Assembly (NCBI RefSeq): GCF_032393985.1
Contig: NZ_CP135918.1
Span: 558,001-622,000, forward strand
Reading direction: 5' to 3'
From: Fischerella sp. JS2
Lineage (GTDB): Bacteria; Cyanobacteriota; Cyanobacteriia; Cyanobacteriales; Nostocaceae
DNA length: 64,000 nt
Shown here: positions 28,820 to 36,103 of the stretch, piece by piece
Layout of the letters: each line of letters opens with the position of its first letter
How positions within the stretch are numbered: the first letter of the stretch is position 1
Made by a program: the position numbers and the translations under genes
Notes under the pieces: generated by a model
The model's input: only the letters and a program-made list of their open reading frames with translations
Told to the model about the DNA's origin: nothing
The model's database searches: none

Positions 28820-29170
28820 ATGTTGAAGAAGTCTTTCGCGTTCGGTTTACTCGCTGCTGGTTTGATGGTTGCTCCTGGTGCGGCTCTAGCAGATGTTCAA
28901 AGCAACCAACAAAACGTGACTCAAAATGGTGCTGCTGTTGGAGTTGGTAACACAGTAGTTAACCAAGCTGACCAAACAGCTATCCAAGATATCACCAAGA
29001 TTAAGAATGGTGTTTCCTGTCACGGTAGCTACAACGCTCAATTCTCTGGTCAAAACTTAGAACAAAACGGTGCTGCTGTTGGTACTGCTAACACCGTTGC
29101 TAACGTTGGTAGCCAAGCTGCTCTACAAAACGCTACCGAGATTGCTAACGGTTTCCACAACTGCTACTAA
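28820..29170 (+). CDS. Secreted curlin-like two-repeat protein, array copy 1
   Basis: This 116-residue protein has a signal peptide ending APGAALA (residues 18-24), then two repeats of about 35 residues: QQNVTQNGAAVGVGNTVVNQ and QNLEQNGAAVGTANTVANVG, each continuing to an I-x-NG turn and a Cys (VSC, HNC). The spaced Q-N-G, G-x-x-N and A-x-Q residues resemble curlin repeats of amyloid fibres. The start is the ATG at 28820: the ATG 15 bp upstream is absent in the other copies, which share AGGTCTAAAACA before their start. Copy 1 differs from copies 2-4 by a few residues (NVT, VGVG, QFSG, NLEQ). Confidence 0.85.
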   Translation: MLKKSFAFGLLAAGLMVAPGAALADVQSNQQNVTQNGAAVGVGNTVVNQADQTAIQDITKIKNGVSCHGSYNAQFSGQNLEQNGAAVGTANTVANVGSQAALQNATEIANGFHNCY

Positions 29171-29273
29171 GTTCTACTGAAGCTGAAGGGATGATGCTAC
29201 ACACAGCCCATCCCCAAATCAAAACAACACACAATACGTACACACAACACACAATACACACAGGTCTAAAACA

Positions 29274-29624
29274 ATGTTGAAGAAGTCTTTCGCGTTCGGT
29301 TTACTCGCTGCTGGTTTGATGGTTGCTCCTGGTGCGGCTCTAGCAGATGTTCAAAGCAACCAACAAAACGCGACTCAAAATGGTGCTGCTGCTGGTTTTG
29401 GTAACACAGTAGTTAACCAAGCTGACCAAACAGCTATCCAAGATATCACCAAGATTAAGAATGGTGCTTCCTGTCACGGTAGCTACAATGCTCAAATTTC
29501 TGGTCAAAACTTGCAACAAAACGGTGCTGCTGTTGGTACTGCTAACACCGTTGCTAACGTTGGTAGCCAAGCTGCTCTACAAAACGCTACCGAGATTGCT
29601 AACGGTTTCCACAACTGCTACTAA
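29274..29624 (+). CDS. Secreted curlin-like two-repeat protein, array copy 2
   Basis: This 116-residue protein is near-identical to copy 1, at exactly 454 bp from it. The mature part begins DVQSNQQNATQNGAAAGFGN and carries ASCHGS at the end of repeat 1. The DNA between copies is also nearly identical, including the A/C-rich leader and a small GGGATG/CATCCC hairpin after the stop, so the whole unit was duplicated, not the gene alone. The open frame on the opposite strand is a shadow. Confidence 0.85.
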   Translation: MLKKSFAFGLLAAGLMVAPGAALADVQSNQQNATQNGAAAGFGNTVVNQADQTAIQDITKIKNGASCHGSYNAQISGQNLQQNGAAVGTANTVANVGSQAALQNATEIANGFHNCY

Positions 29625-29727
29625 GTTCTACTGAAGCTGAAGGGATGATGCTACACACAGCCCATCCCCAAATCAAAACAACACACAATACGTACACACA
29701 ACACACAATACACACAGGTCTAAAACA

Positions 29728-30078
29728 ATGTTGAAGAAGTCTTTCGCGTTCGGTTTACTCGCTGCTGGTTTGATGGTTGCTCCTGGTGCGGCTCTAGCAG
29801 ATGTTCAAAGCAACCAACAAAACGCGACTCAAAATGGTGCTGCTGCTGGTTTTGGTAACACAGTAGTTAACCAAGCTGACCAAACAGCTATCCAAGATAT
29901 CACCAAGATTAAGAATGGTGCTTCCTGCTCTGGTAGCTACAATGCTCAAATTTCTGGTCAAAACTTGCAACAAAACGGTGCTGCTGTTGGTACTGCTAAC
30001 ACCGTTGCTAACGTTGGTAGCCAAGCTGCTCTACAAAACGCTACCGAGATTGCTAACGGTTTCCACAACTGCTACTAA
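29728..30078 (+). CDS. Secreted curlin-like two-repeat protein, array copy 3
   Basis: This 116-residue protein is again 454 bp after the previous start. The protein differs from copy 2 only at ASCSGS instead of ASCHGS (His to Ser), a two-base change in the codon. Signal peptide, both repeats and the terminal NCY are unchanged. Such closeness implies very recent duplication or ongoing gene conversion. Confidence 0.85.
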   Translation: MLKKSFAFGLLAAGLMVAPGAALADVQSNQQNATQNGAAAGFGNTVVNQADQTAIQDITKIKNGASCSGSYNAQISGQNLQQNGAAVGTANTVANVGSQAALQNATEIANGFHNCY

Positions 30079-30181
30079 GTTCTACTGAAGCTGAAGGGAT
30101 GATGCTACACACAGCCCATCCCCAAATCAAAACAACACACAATACGTACACACAACACACAATACACACAGGTCTAAAACA

Positions 30182-30532
30182 ATGTTGAAGAAGTCTTTTG
30201 CTTTCGGTTTACTCGCTGCTGGTTTGATGGTTGCTCCTGGTGCGGCTCTAGCAGATGTTCAAAGCAACCAACAAAACGCGACTCAAAATGGTGCTGCTGC
30301 CGGTTTTGGTAACACAGTAGTTAACCAAGCTGACCAAACAGCTATCCAAGATATCACCAAGATTAAGAATGGTGTTTCCTGTCACGGTAGCTACAATGCT
30401 CAAATTTCTGGTCAAAACTTGCAACAAAACGGTGCTGCTGTTGGTACTGCTAACACCGTTGCTAACGTTGGTAGCCAAGCTGCTCTACAAAACGCTACCG
30501 AGATTGCTAACGGTTTCCACAACTGCTACTAA
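30182..30532 (+). CDS. Secreted curlin-like two-repeat protein, array copy 4
   Basis: This 116-residue protein is the last member of the exact 454-bp series. It has VSCHGS as in copy 1 but AAAGFGN and QISGQNLQQ as in copies 2-3, so the variable sites are mosaic between copies. Its signal-peptide codons (TCTTTTGCTTTCGG) match copy 5 rather than copies 1-3, another sign of recombination among copies. Confidence 0.85.
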   Translation: MLKKSFAFGLLAAGLMVAPGAALADVQSNQQNATQNGAAAGFGNTVVNQADQTAIQDITKIKNGVSCHGSYNAQISGQNLQQNGAAVGTANTVANVGSQAALQNATEIANGFHNCY

Positions 30533-30645
30533 GTTCTACTGAAGCTGAAGGGATGATGCTGCACACAGCCCATCCCCAAACAACAAAATCACAACCTTTC
30601 TCTCAGTAATAACACACAGTACACAGTAGATACAGGTTAAAAACA

Positions 30646-30996
30646 ATGTTGAAGAAGTCTTTTGCTTTCGGTTTACTAGCTGCTGGTTTGATGATTGCTC
30701 CTGGTGCTGCTTTAGCTGATGTTCAAAGCAGCCAACAAAGCACAACTCAAAATGGAGCTGCTGTTGGTACTGCTAATACCATTGTTAACGAAGCTACACA
30801 AACAGCTGTCCAAGGCATCACTAAAATTAAGAATGGTATTTCTTGCCAAGCTACCTTCAACGGTCAAATATCTGATCAGAACCTTTCCCAAAATGGAGCT
30901 GCTGTTGGTGTAGTTAATACTGTAGCAAACGTTGGTGGTCAACTGGCTCAACAAACCGCTACTGAGATTGCTAACGGCATAACCAACTGTAACTAA
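30646..30996 (+). CDS. Secreted curlin-like two-repeat protein, diverged copy 5
   Basis: This 116-residue protein has the same architecture but clear divergence: SSQQSTTQNGAAVGTANTIV in repeat 1 and DQNLSQNGAAVGVVNTVANV in repeat 2, with ISC and TNC at the repeat ends. It lies 464 bp after copy 4, and the DNA between differs. It may be an older paralogue with a distinct part, as CsgB nucleates CsgA, but nothing in the sequence proves such a division. Confidence 0.82.
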   Translation: MLKKSFAFGLLAAGLMIAPGAALADVQSSQQSTTQNGAAVGTANTIVNEATQTAVQGITKIKNGISCQATFNGQISDQNLSQNGAAVGVVNTVANVGGQLAQQTATEIANGITNCN

Positions 30997-31148
30997 AGTT
31001 AACTAAGTTGGGAAGCGAGATGATTTGATAGGTGCATCTCCCAATCAAAAAATCAAAACTGCCAGAAATCAAGAGGCGTTACTAACCCTAAGGCCAGTAA
31101 CGCCAAATCTAAATCAACAACATACAACAACACAAGAGGTCAACAAAT

Positions 31149-31493
31149 ATGTTTAGTAAAGTTAAAACTTTTGGTTTTGTAATTACTGCCCTGATTATAG
31201 CTCCTTCTACTGCTTTTGCTCAAGATTTTCAGGGAAACCAGCAAAACATCGATCAAGTAGGTGTTGCAACTGGTCGCGGTAATACAGTTGTTAATAATGC
31301 TAATCAGCAGAGCATCCAAAACTCAACCAGCGTTGGTAATGGTTACTGCAAACCAGGTGGTAATGTACAGGTTTCCAACCAAAATATCCAACAAACTGGG
31401 GTTGCTGTTGGTGAGTTCAACACAGTTGTAAATCAAGCCAACCAGCTTTCTGTTCAAGATGCACTGAAGATAGCTAACGGCTACTGCCGCTAA
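31149..31493 (+). CDS. Secreted curlin-like two-repeat protein, distant copy 6
   Basis: This 114-residue protein has a signal peptide ending STAFA. Its two repeats keep the spacing but not the exact residues: NQQNIDQVGVATGRGNTVVN and NQNIQQTGVAVGEFNTVVNQ, each ending NGYC. The conserved skeleton QN-x2-Q-x-G-x-A-x-G-x2-NTVVN-x-A-x-Q shows which positions are under constraint across the family. A terminator lies about 110 bp after it, so copies 1-6 may be a single transcriptional region. Confidence 0.82.
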   Translation: MFSKVKTFGFVITALIIAPSTAFAQDFQGNQQNIDQVGVATGRGNTVVNNANQQSIQNSTSVGNGYCKPGGNVQVSNQNIQQTGVAVGEFNTVVNQANQLSVQDALKIANGYCR

Positions 31494-31603
31494 ATTTAGC
31501 TATACAAGTCTAGACAAGCTTAAGTGATGAGGCGTTGTCTTCTCTAAGAGCGACAAAACCATTTCCTCATTCCAGCAACGCCAACTCAGTTAAGACCAAG
31601 GTT

Positions 31604-31640
31604 AACCGACTTTCCTGGTAAAACAAAAAATCGGTTTTTT
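31604..31640 (+). terminator. Terminator after the curlin-like array
   Basis: AACCGA pairs with TCGGTT and a run of T follows (TCGGTTTTTTC). The loop is 21 bases, so the hairpin is weak, but its place between the array and the next gene suits a terminator. Confidence 0.5.
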
Positions 31641-31663
31641 CTGATATGTGAGGTATTCACGCC

Positions 31664-32062
31664 ATGCCTGCTAAACTTTCAATTTCCATACTTGCACTCT
31701 CTGCGCTGATGGTATTACCTGCCGGAATAGCCACAGCAGGCGACATTGACATTCAAAACGGCAATAGTAGGGTAATAGTCGATTCAAACAACGGTATTAC
31801 GATTAGAAACAATCCCAGATCAACAACAAGCATATATCCTCTCCGCTTGCCTAATTCTGGAGTACGTATCCAAAAAAATGGTATCTATACTGTTCCGACT
31901 GTAAAAATCCCTCAAACTGTTGTTGTTCCTCAAACTGTTAAGGTTCCTAAAAACACACGCAGCTACTGTACCGGCAGAACTTGGTCACAACAAACTGTGC
32001 AAAATTCCATTAACGGCTCTAACCGTACTTACAGTTCTACAACCACATCTACCTGTAAATAG
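31664..32062 (+). CDS. Small secreted protein, unknown, next to the curlin-like array
   Basis: This 132-residue protein has a signal peptide (ISILALSALMVLPAGIATAG). The mature part has alternating polar repeats (DIDIQNGNSRVIVDSNNGIT), a Val/Pro section with VPQTVVVPQTVKVP-like periodicity at about residues 85-100, and a Cys pair (SYCTGR, STCK). It is rich in N, S, T and Q like its neighbours. It lies only 20 bp before the next gene, so the two probably form an operon. Confidence 0.75.
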   Translation: MPAKLSISILALSALMVLPAGIATAGDIDIQNGNSRVIVDSNNGITIRNNPRSTTSIYPLRLPNSGVRIQKNGIYTVPTVKIPQTVVVPQTVKVPKNTRSYCTGRTWSQQTVQNSINGSNRTYSSTTTSTCK

Positions 32063-32082
32063 TTCAAGAGGTTACGATCATC

Positions 32083-32490
32083 ATGAAATTTAAGTTTCTT
32101 TCTCTGGGTTTGTTCTCACTGACTGTTGTTTCTCCCCTTTTCGCTCCTTCTTTTACTCGTCCTGCATCGGCATTAGGTTGTGTCATCACTGATGTAGCAG
32201 TACAAGTAGATGTTAGCGGTTCTAAAGCACCAGCTCAGCAAACACATAATCCAAATCAGCAGTTTGGAGAAGATTGTGTTGGTAACAGTGTTACCAATAC
32301 ATCTACCCAAGTCAATACTGGTCCTAACTCTGCTCAACAAAATGTAAATAGTAATTCAGTTGTAGGTGGAGGTGCTACCAGCAACATTCCTGGTAAAGGA
32401 GATGTAGGTGTGGATGTTCACGTTCCAGTGAAGGTATATAACCCTGCTGCTGATCCCAACTTTCTTAATGGTGTTGGTGTTCCACGTTAA
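32083..32490 (+). CDS. Small secreted protein, unknown, next to the curlin-like array
   Basis: This 135-residue protein has a signal peptide (FLSLGLFSLTVVSPLFAPSF). The mature part holds two Cys (LGCVIT and EDCVGN) and an N/Q/S/G-rich middle (TSTQVNTGPNSAQQNVNSNS), followed by GDVGVDVHVPVKVYNP. AGAGG-like bases precede the ATG. It shares composition and export with the array proteins but not their repeat pattern. Confidence 0.75.
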   Translation: MKFKFLSLGLFSLTVVSPLFAPSFTRPASALGCVITDVAVQVDVSGSKAPAQQTHNPNQQFGEDCVGNSVTNTSTQVNTGPNSAQQNVNSNSVVGGGATSNIPGKGDVGVDVHVPVKVYNPAADPNFLNGVGVPR

Positions 32491-32582
32491 AGCTGATCAA
32501 GAAGATACAAATTTAAATATTAAATTTTCCGAAGTCTTCTAGTTCAAGAGCTTCGGATTAATTAATGTTTTGACTAAAGTCT

Positions 32583-32651
32583 AAACTGGGTTTTTTGCGA
32601 TAGTTTTGAATTGAGCGCGATCGCTTTATTGTTAAAGACCCGGTTTTTTTG
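32583..32651 (+). terminator. Possible terminator pair after the secreted-protein operon
   Basis: CCGAAG/CTTCGG forms a small hairpin at about 32528-32555. Further on, AAACTGGG and CCCGGTTT can pair with one G-T wobble, the second arm being followed by TTTTT. The loop of the latter is long (about 50 bases and includes a HIP1 site), so this is a weak call. Confidence 0.35.
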
Positions 32652-32732
32652 CAGGTTCGTTCAGACCCAATTTTTCTATAAGCATTCAAGCAGGTGGGTG
32701 AGTTCCATACCTGCTGTTACCCGTATTGAGCT

Positions 32733-33221
32733 ATGAAAAAGCTATTATTTATCACCTGCTGCTTAGTTTTTATCACTACCATTTCCGCAGCTTTGGCTCA
32801 GAATTTCATTAGCATCCAAACTTCTTCTGTTCATGTGGACAGCAATAGTGATGATATGAGAAACTCCAGTACTTTTAGTCAGCAGTCTAGCTATTCTTCC
32901 GGATACCAAACAAGCTCAGTCAGTTTAAGTGCTACTGATCTTCGTCAACCCCATATTTTGCGGATTAGTACTTCTGGTAGCCAATTGAGTGGTGACATTA
33001 TTCTAGATGGTAAAGTTGTGAAACGACTTAGCAGTAGCCAAGCGGAAATTAATCTATCACCTTTACTATCGCCTGGAGAGCATATAGTTGAGATTTCCGG
33101 ACGCTATGCTCCTGCATCATCTGGAGTTAGTGTAGAACTGAGTGGCCCTGGTATCAGTTCCTCCCAACAAACAAGTGGAAATGGTCTTTTAAATTACACT
33201 CTCAACTTAAGTGTACGCTAG
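32733..33221 (+). CDS. Secreted beta-rich protein, unknown, next to the curlin-like array
   Basis: This 162-residue protein has a signal peptide ending ISAALA. A Ser-rich stretch follows (SSTFSQQSSYSSGYQTSSVS), then about 90 residues that look like one beta-sandwich: PHILRISTSGSQLSGDIILD, SPGEHIVEISGRY and NYTLNLSVR. No Cys occurs in the mature part. I do not recognise the family. An extracellular accessory part for the neighbouring fibre-like proteins would fit, but is inferred from position and export only. Confidence 0.75.
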   Translation: MKKLLFITCCLVFITTISAALAQNFISIQTSSVHVDSNSDDMRNSSTFSQQSSYSSGYQTSSVSLSATDLRQPHILRISTSGSQLSGDIILDGKVVKRLSSSQAEINLSPLLSPGEHIVEISGRYAPASSGVSVELSGPGISSSQQTSGNGLLNYTLNLSVR

Positions 33222-33368
33222 TACTACACGGTAAATTAATATAGCAAGCCTATTGCATAAAGGCAGAAAGCAGAAGAGAATAATGCTGATTACGTTTAGT
33301 ATTTAAGCGTATTCTTGACTTGTATTGATTTCTGCCACGCTTTACTTAGTAAAAAATTACGCAAAAAA

Positions 33369-33920
33369 ATGAACAAGGGTTTGCTGCCGTTTGTATTAAA
33401 TAATTATTTAAAATTTATTTTTGGTTATTTATTTATACTGCTGCTAGAAGCTTTAAGCCTTCATCCTGTTTATTCTCAAACAGCCAATAGCAATCAATCA
33501 GCTACTGTGGGTAATGAATCATCTTTCAATCAAATATTGCAGTCGAGTCCACAGGTTCCTGTAACTAACTCCAATACCTCCTCAAATAACAATAACTCCA
33601 ATACTATTAATTATCCTAATATTTATCCTCTCAACTATCTTCCCAATGCCTACGTCAATACTGAGAATGACTTTGGTTTTAATCTTTCGGCAGGTGTGAA
33701 TACTTTAGACGCTTCTAATGTCACAATTTATCTTGGTATTATCTATCAACCAGGACGAACGGAAGACCATAAGGCAAGAATGGCTCGTATACGCAAAGAA
33801 ACGGAGTTACTGGAAGTCCACAAAAAAACAATGGAAGCAAATCTAACTTTATTGCAAAAGCAAATCGAAGAAGCAACGATTCGACTACAACGCTTACAGC
33901 AATCATCCCCTCAAAAGTAG
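33369..33920 (+). CDS. Exported protein with C-terminal coiled coil, unknown
   Basis: This 183-residue protein has a signal or anchor segment (FIFGYLFILLLEALSL) and cleavage probably after VYS. The middle is N/S/Q-rich (NTSSNNNNSNTINYPNIYPL). A short beta part follows (FGFNLSAGVNTLD, NVTIYLGIIYQPG), then a strongly charged coiled coil (RIRKETELLEVHKKTMEANL) to the end. The ATG at 33369 gives a normal signal; the frame from 33315 would put 18 basic residues ahead. It is the last exported gene in the locus. Confidence 0.72.
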   Translation: MNKGLLPFVLNNYLKFIFGYLFILLLEALSLHPVYSQTANSNQSATVGNESSFNQILQSSPQVPVTNSNTSSNNNNSNTINYPNIYPLNYLPNAYVNTENDFGFNLSAGVNTLDASNVTIYLGIIYQPGRTEDHKARMARIRKETELLEVHKKTMEANLTLLQKQIEEATIRLQRLQQSSPQK

Positions 33921-33960
33921 TTAGGGACGTTAAGAAAGATAAGGGGAATTTGCAATTTTC

Positions 33961-34416
33961 TTAGCTAAACCTAGTGGCTTGTAGTTGACTTTCTAAGTTT
34001 GCTCTTATCCACAATTGTGCTACTGACCAGACGCAATATTTATAAGGAGCTTCCATAAAATCACTTGGCTTATGGGTAACGACTGCATCTAGTTCTTCAT
34101 AATTAACACAACACAGTTCAACAGCAGATTCAAAATCCTGAAGAGATGAAGTGCGTGCCTGCTGGAGAACGGTCTGATCTACATGACAAATTTTAATTTT
34201 TTCTTTTAACCAATCAACTACTACTTCTGCTATTTGGTTATCTCGTAAACGACTGACATAAGTGTATATTTTTTGCCATCCAATATCTGTGATATACATC
34301 TGAATCAATGGATGTACTTTATCTAATAATTTACTAACTTCTTCTCCAAAACCGTTACGATTCATTAAAGCTTCTAGTATTAGGTCAGCATCAAATATAA
34401 TCTTGATCACTTTCAA
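33961..34416 (-). CDS. PIN-domain protein
   Basis: This 151-residue protein has IIFDADLILEALMNR at the N-terminus (first PIN Asp), then FESAVELCCVNYEELDAVVTHKPSDF with the conserved E..A....  ..D..VT....DF series. PIN domains are metal-dependent ribonucleases; many are toxins of VapBC pairs. No antitoxin-like frame lies next to it, so it may be a stand-alone member. It ends 41 bp from the stop of the preceding gene, convergently. Confidence 0.75.
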   Translation of the reverse strand: MKVIKIIFDADLILEALMNRNGFGEEVSKLLDKVHPLIQMYITDIGWQKIYTYVSRLRDNQIAEVVVDWLKEKIKICHVDQTVLQQARTSSLQDFESAVELCCVNYEELDAVVTHKPSDFMEAPYKYCVWSVAQLWIRANLESQLQATRFS

Positions 34417-34597
34417 CCCCCGATTGATCGACCAATGTAGCCGATGGTGAGATTTTTATAGTTAATCCCACTTATTTAGGAATATATTTATATACAAATT
34501 GAAAGGATGATATTTCCGATTTTTGCAAAACTCCTCATTAGTCATTGGTCAATAGTCAATAGTCAATAGTTAATAGTTAGTTGTTAGTTGTTAGTGG

Positions 34598-34705
34598 GTA
34601 GAGACGCGATGTTCCTCGCGTCTGTACATTAGTTGTTAGTAGTTAGTGGTTAGTTGTTCACAACTCCACCCTTACCTTAAGCCTATGAGCGTGTCTATAC
34701 ACTCC
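34598..34705. repeat. Hairpin repeat plus GTGTAGACGCG-family repeat
   Basis: 34598-34627 is a copy of the 30-bp hairpin (GTAGAGACGCG ... CGCGTCTGTAC). 34662-34705 is a copy of the second family (CTCCACCCTTACCTTAAGCC, then GTGTCTATACACTCC). Heptamers of the TTAGTTG type fill the space around them. The whole gap 34417-34718 has no gene. Confidence 0.75.
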
Positions 34706-34718
34706 CCACACTCCCAAA

Positions 34719-35993
34719 CTACGGTTTCAGCAACAAATAATATAGTTGTCCATTGCTGACGGTAAGACCTGCGCGATCGCCTGCTTGTTTCCCTGTACCC
34801 AAAAAATAGTCCACTCTACCTGTTCCTTTAATAGCGCCTCCAGTATCTTGATCGAGAACGTAACGACTCACAATACGACGTTCAATTTTGCCGTTGGTTT
34901 CTATCAAGGGAAAATCAGCACGAATTAAGGCTAAAGCACCAGGAGGCATAAGGGATTTATCTGTAGCTATTGAACGCTCAGCGACAAGTGGTACACTAAT
35001 GGAACCTGTAGCTGGCGCACCGTGATTTTCTTGGAAAAATACAAAGCTAGGATCGCGAGGAATGTAAACGTTTAACTCTTGGGGATGTTTTTGAAAATAG
35101 TTAAGAATTTTTGGCATTGTCATACCCTCTAAGGGTAGTTTGCCATCATTTGCTAGTTCACGACCGATACTTTTATATTCGTAGGCAGTGTTACCAGCAT
35201 AGCCAACTGTTGTTTGTCTACCGTCGGGAAGTTGCAACCGTGCCGAACCTTGGATTTGGATGATATATGGTTCGAGGCGATCGCGAAACCAAAATAATTC
35301 CAATCCCCGTAGTTTTCCTTTTGCACCTTGTAAACCATCTGTTCCCTCTAGTTCTAAACGTGTAGGATGAGGTTTTTGCCAGGATTTTAAATTTGGAGGC
35401 AAGCGATAAATGGGATAGCGATATTCTGGTGTAGGAGTGCGACTAGCAGCATAAAGCGGTTCGTAGTAAGCGGTAAATAAAACCGTGCCTTGTGTGTCTT
35501 TGCCTATAGACTGGTAAAAAATAAATTCCTTAGCGATCGCTGCATTTAATTCAGCAGCAGATTTATATGTCAACAACAGTTGGCGGAAGCGTCTCAAACT
35601 TTTGATGACGCGTTCATGGGTAATACCAGGTACTTTATACCCTTGATATGCACTAGCAGCAGATTTGGTTTGCAAGTATTGCAAACTGCGATCAACAGCC
35701 ATTAAAAGTCCTTTTTTGTCTGGTGATTTACCGTTTTCACCCCATATTTGTTCATCTAGACAAGACTTATCATCCTCGCAACAAGGAAACAAAGGTTGTT
35801 GCAAGGATAACAAAGGTAGTGGTGATGTTTGTTTTTGAATATCAGAAGTCTTAAGGGAAATAGGTAGTTCCCACTTTGTTAGTCGGCATTCTGGTGGACT
35901 GAGTTCCCTATAAGTTAAAGATTGTATGGATACAAAAAAAATTAATGGTACGACGGGGAAACTAAGACAGATAGCAACAAGTTTTTTGTGCAT
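34719..35993 (-). CDS. mltA: Membrane-bound lytic murein transglycosylase A (MltA)
   Basis: This 424-residue enzyme cleaves the glycan strands of peptidoglycan with formation of 1,6-anhydro ends. An N-terminal hydrophobic segment (AICLSFPVVPLIFFVSIQS) exports it. The MltA domain runs from about residue 150 to 330 (FTAYYEPLYAAS, FFQENHGAPATGS), and the 3D domain follows with SRYVLDQDTGGAIKGTGRVD, which contains the catalytic Asp. No lipobox Cys is evident, unlike the E. coli enzyme. Confidence 0.93.
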   Translation of the reverse strand: MHKKLVAICLSFPVVPLIFFVSIQSLTYRELSPPECRLTKWELPISLKTSDIQKQTSPLPLLSLQQPLFPCCEDDKSCLDEQIWGENGKSPDKKGLLMAVDRSLQYLQTKSAASAYQGYKVPGITHERVIKSLRRFRQLLLTYKSAAELNAAIAKEFIFYQSIGKDTQGTVLFTAYYEPLYAASRTPTPEYRYPIYRLPPNLKSWQKPHPTRLELEGTDGLQGAKGKLRGLELFWFRDRLEPYIIQIQGSARLQLPDGRQTTVGYAGNTAYEYKSIGRELANDGKLPLEGMTMPKILNYFQKHPQELNVYIPRDPSFVFFQENHGAPATGSISVPLVAERSIATDKSLMPPGALALIRADFPLIETNGKIERRIVSRYVLDQDTGGAIKGTGRVDYFLGTGKQAGDRAGLTVSNGQLYYLLLKP

Positions 35994-36103
35994 AGTAAAT
36001 GTTAGTAGTTAGTAGTTCGTCTGTTTCCTATCTTCCATTACCAATTAATCATTAGAATTTCACAATTAACCACTATCCACTAACTACTAGCTACTAACTT
36101 CTT

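Noticed and set aside
28820-30628. CRISPR or satellite reading of the 454-bp period
   Set aside because: Each period contains an intact secreted-protein gene, so it is a gene array.
29340-30954. Minus-strand frames of 76-80 codons opposite each array gene
   Set aside because: They repeat because the genes repeat, have no signals for expression and mirror the Q/N codons.
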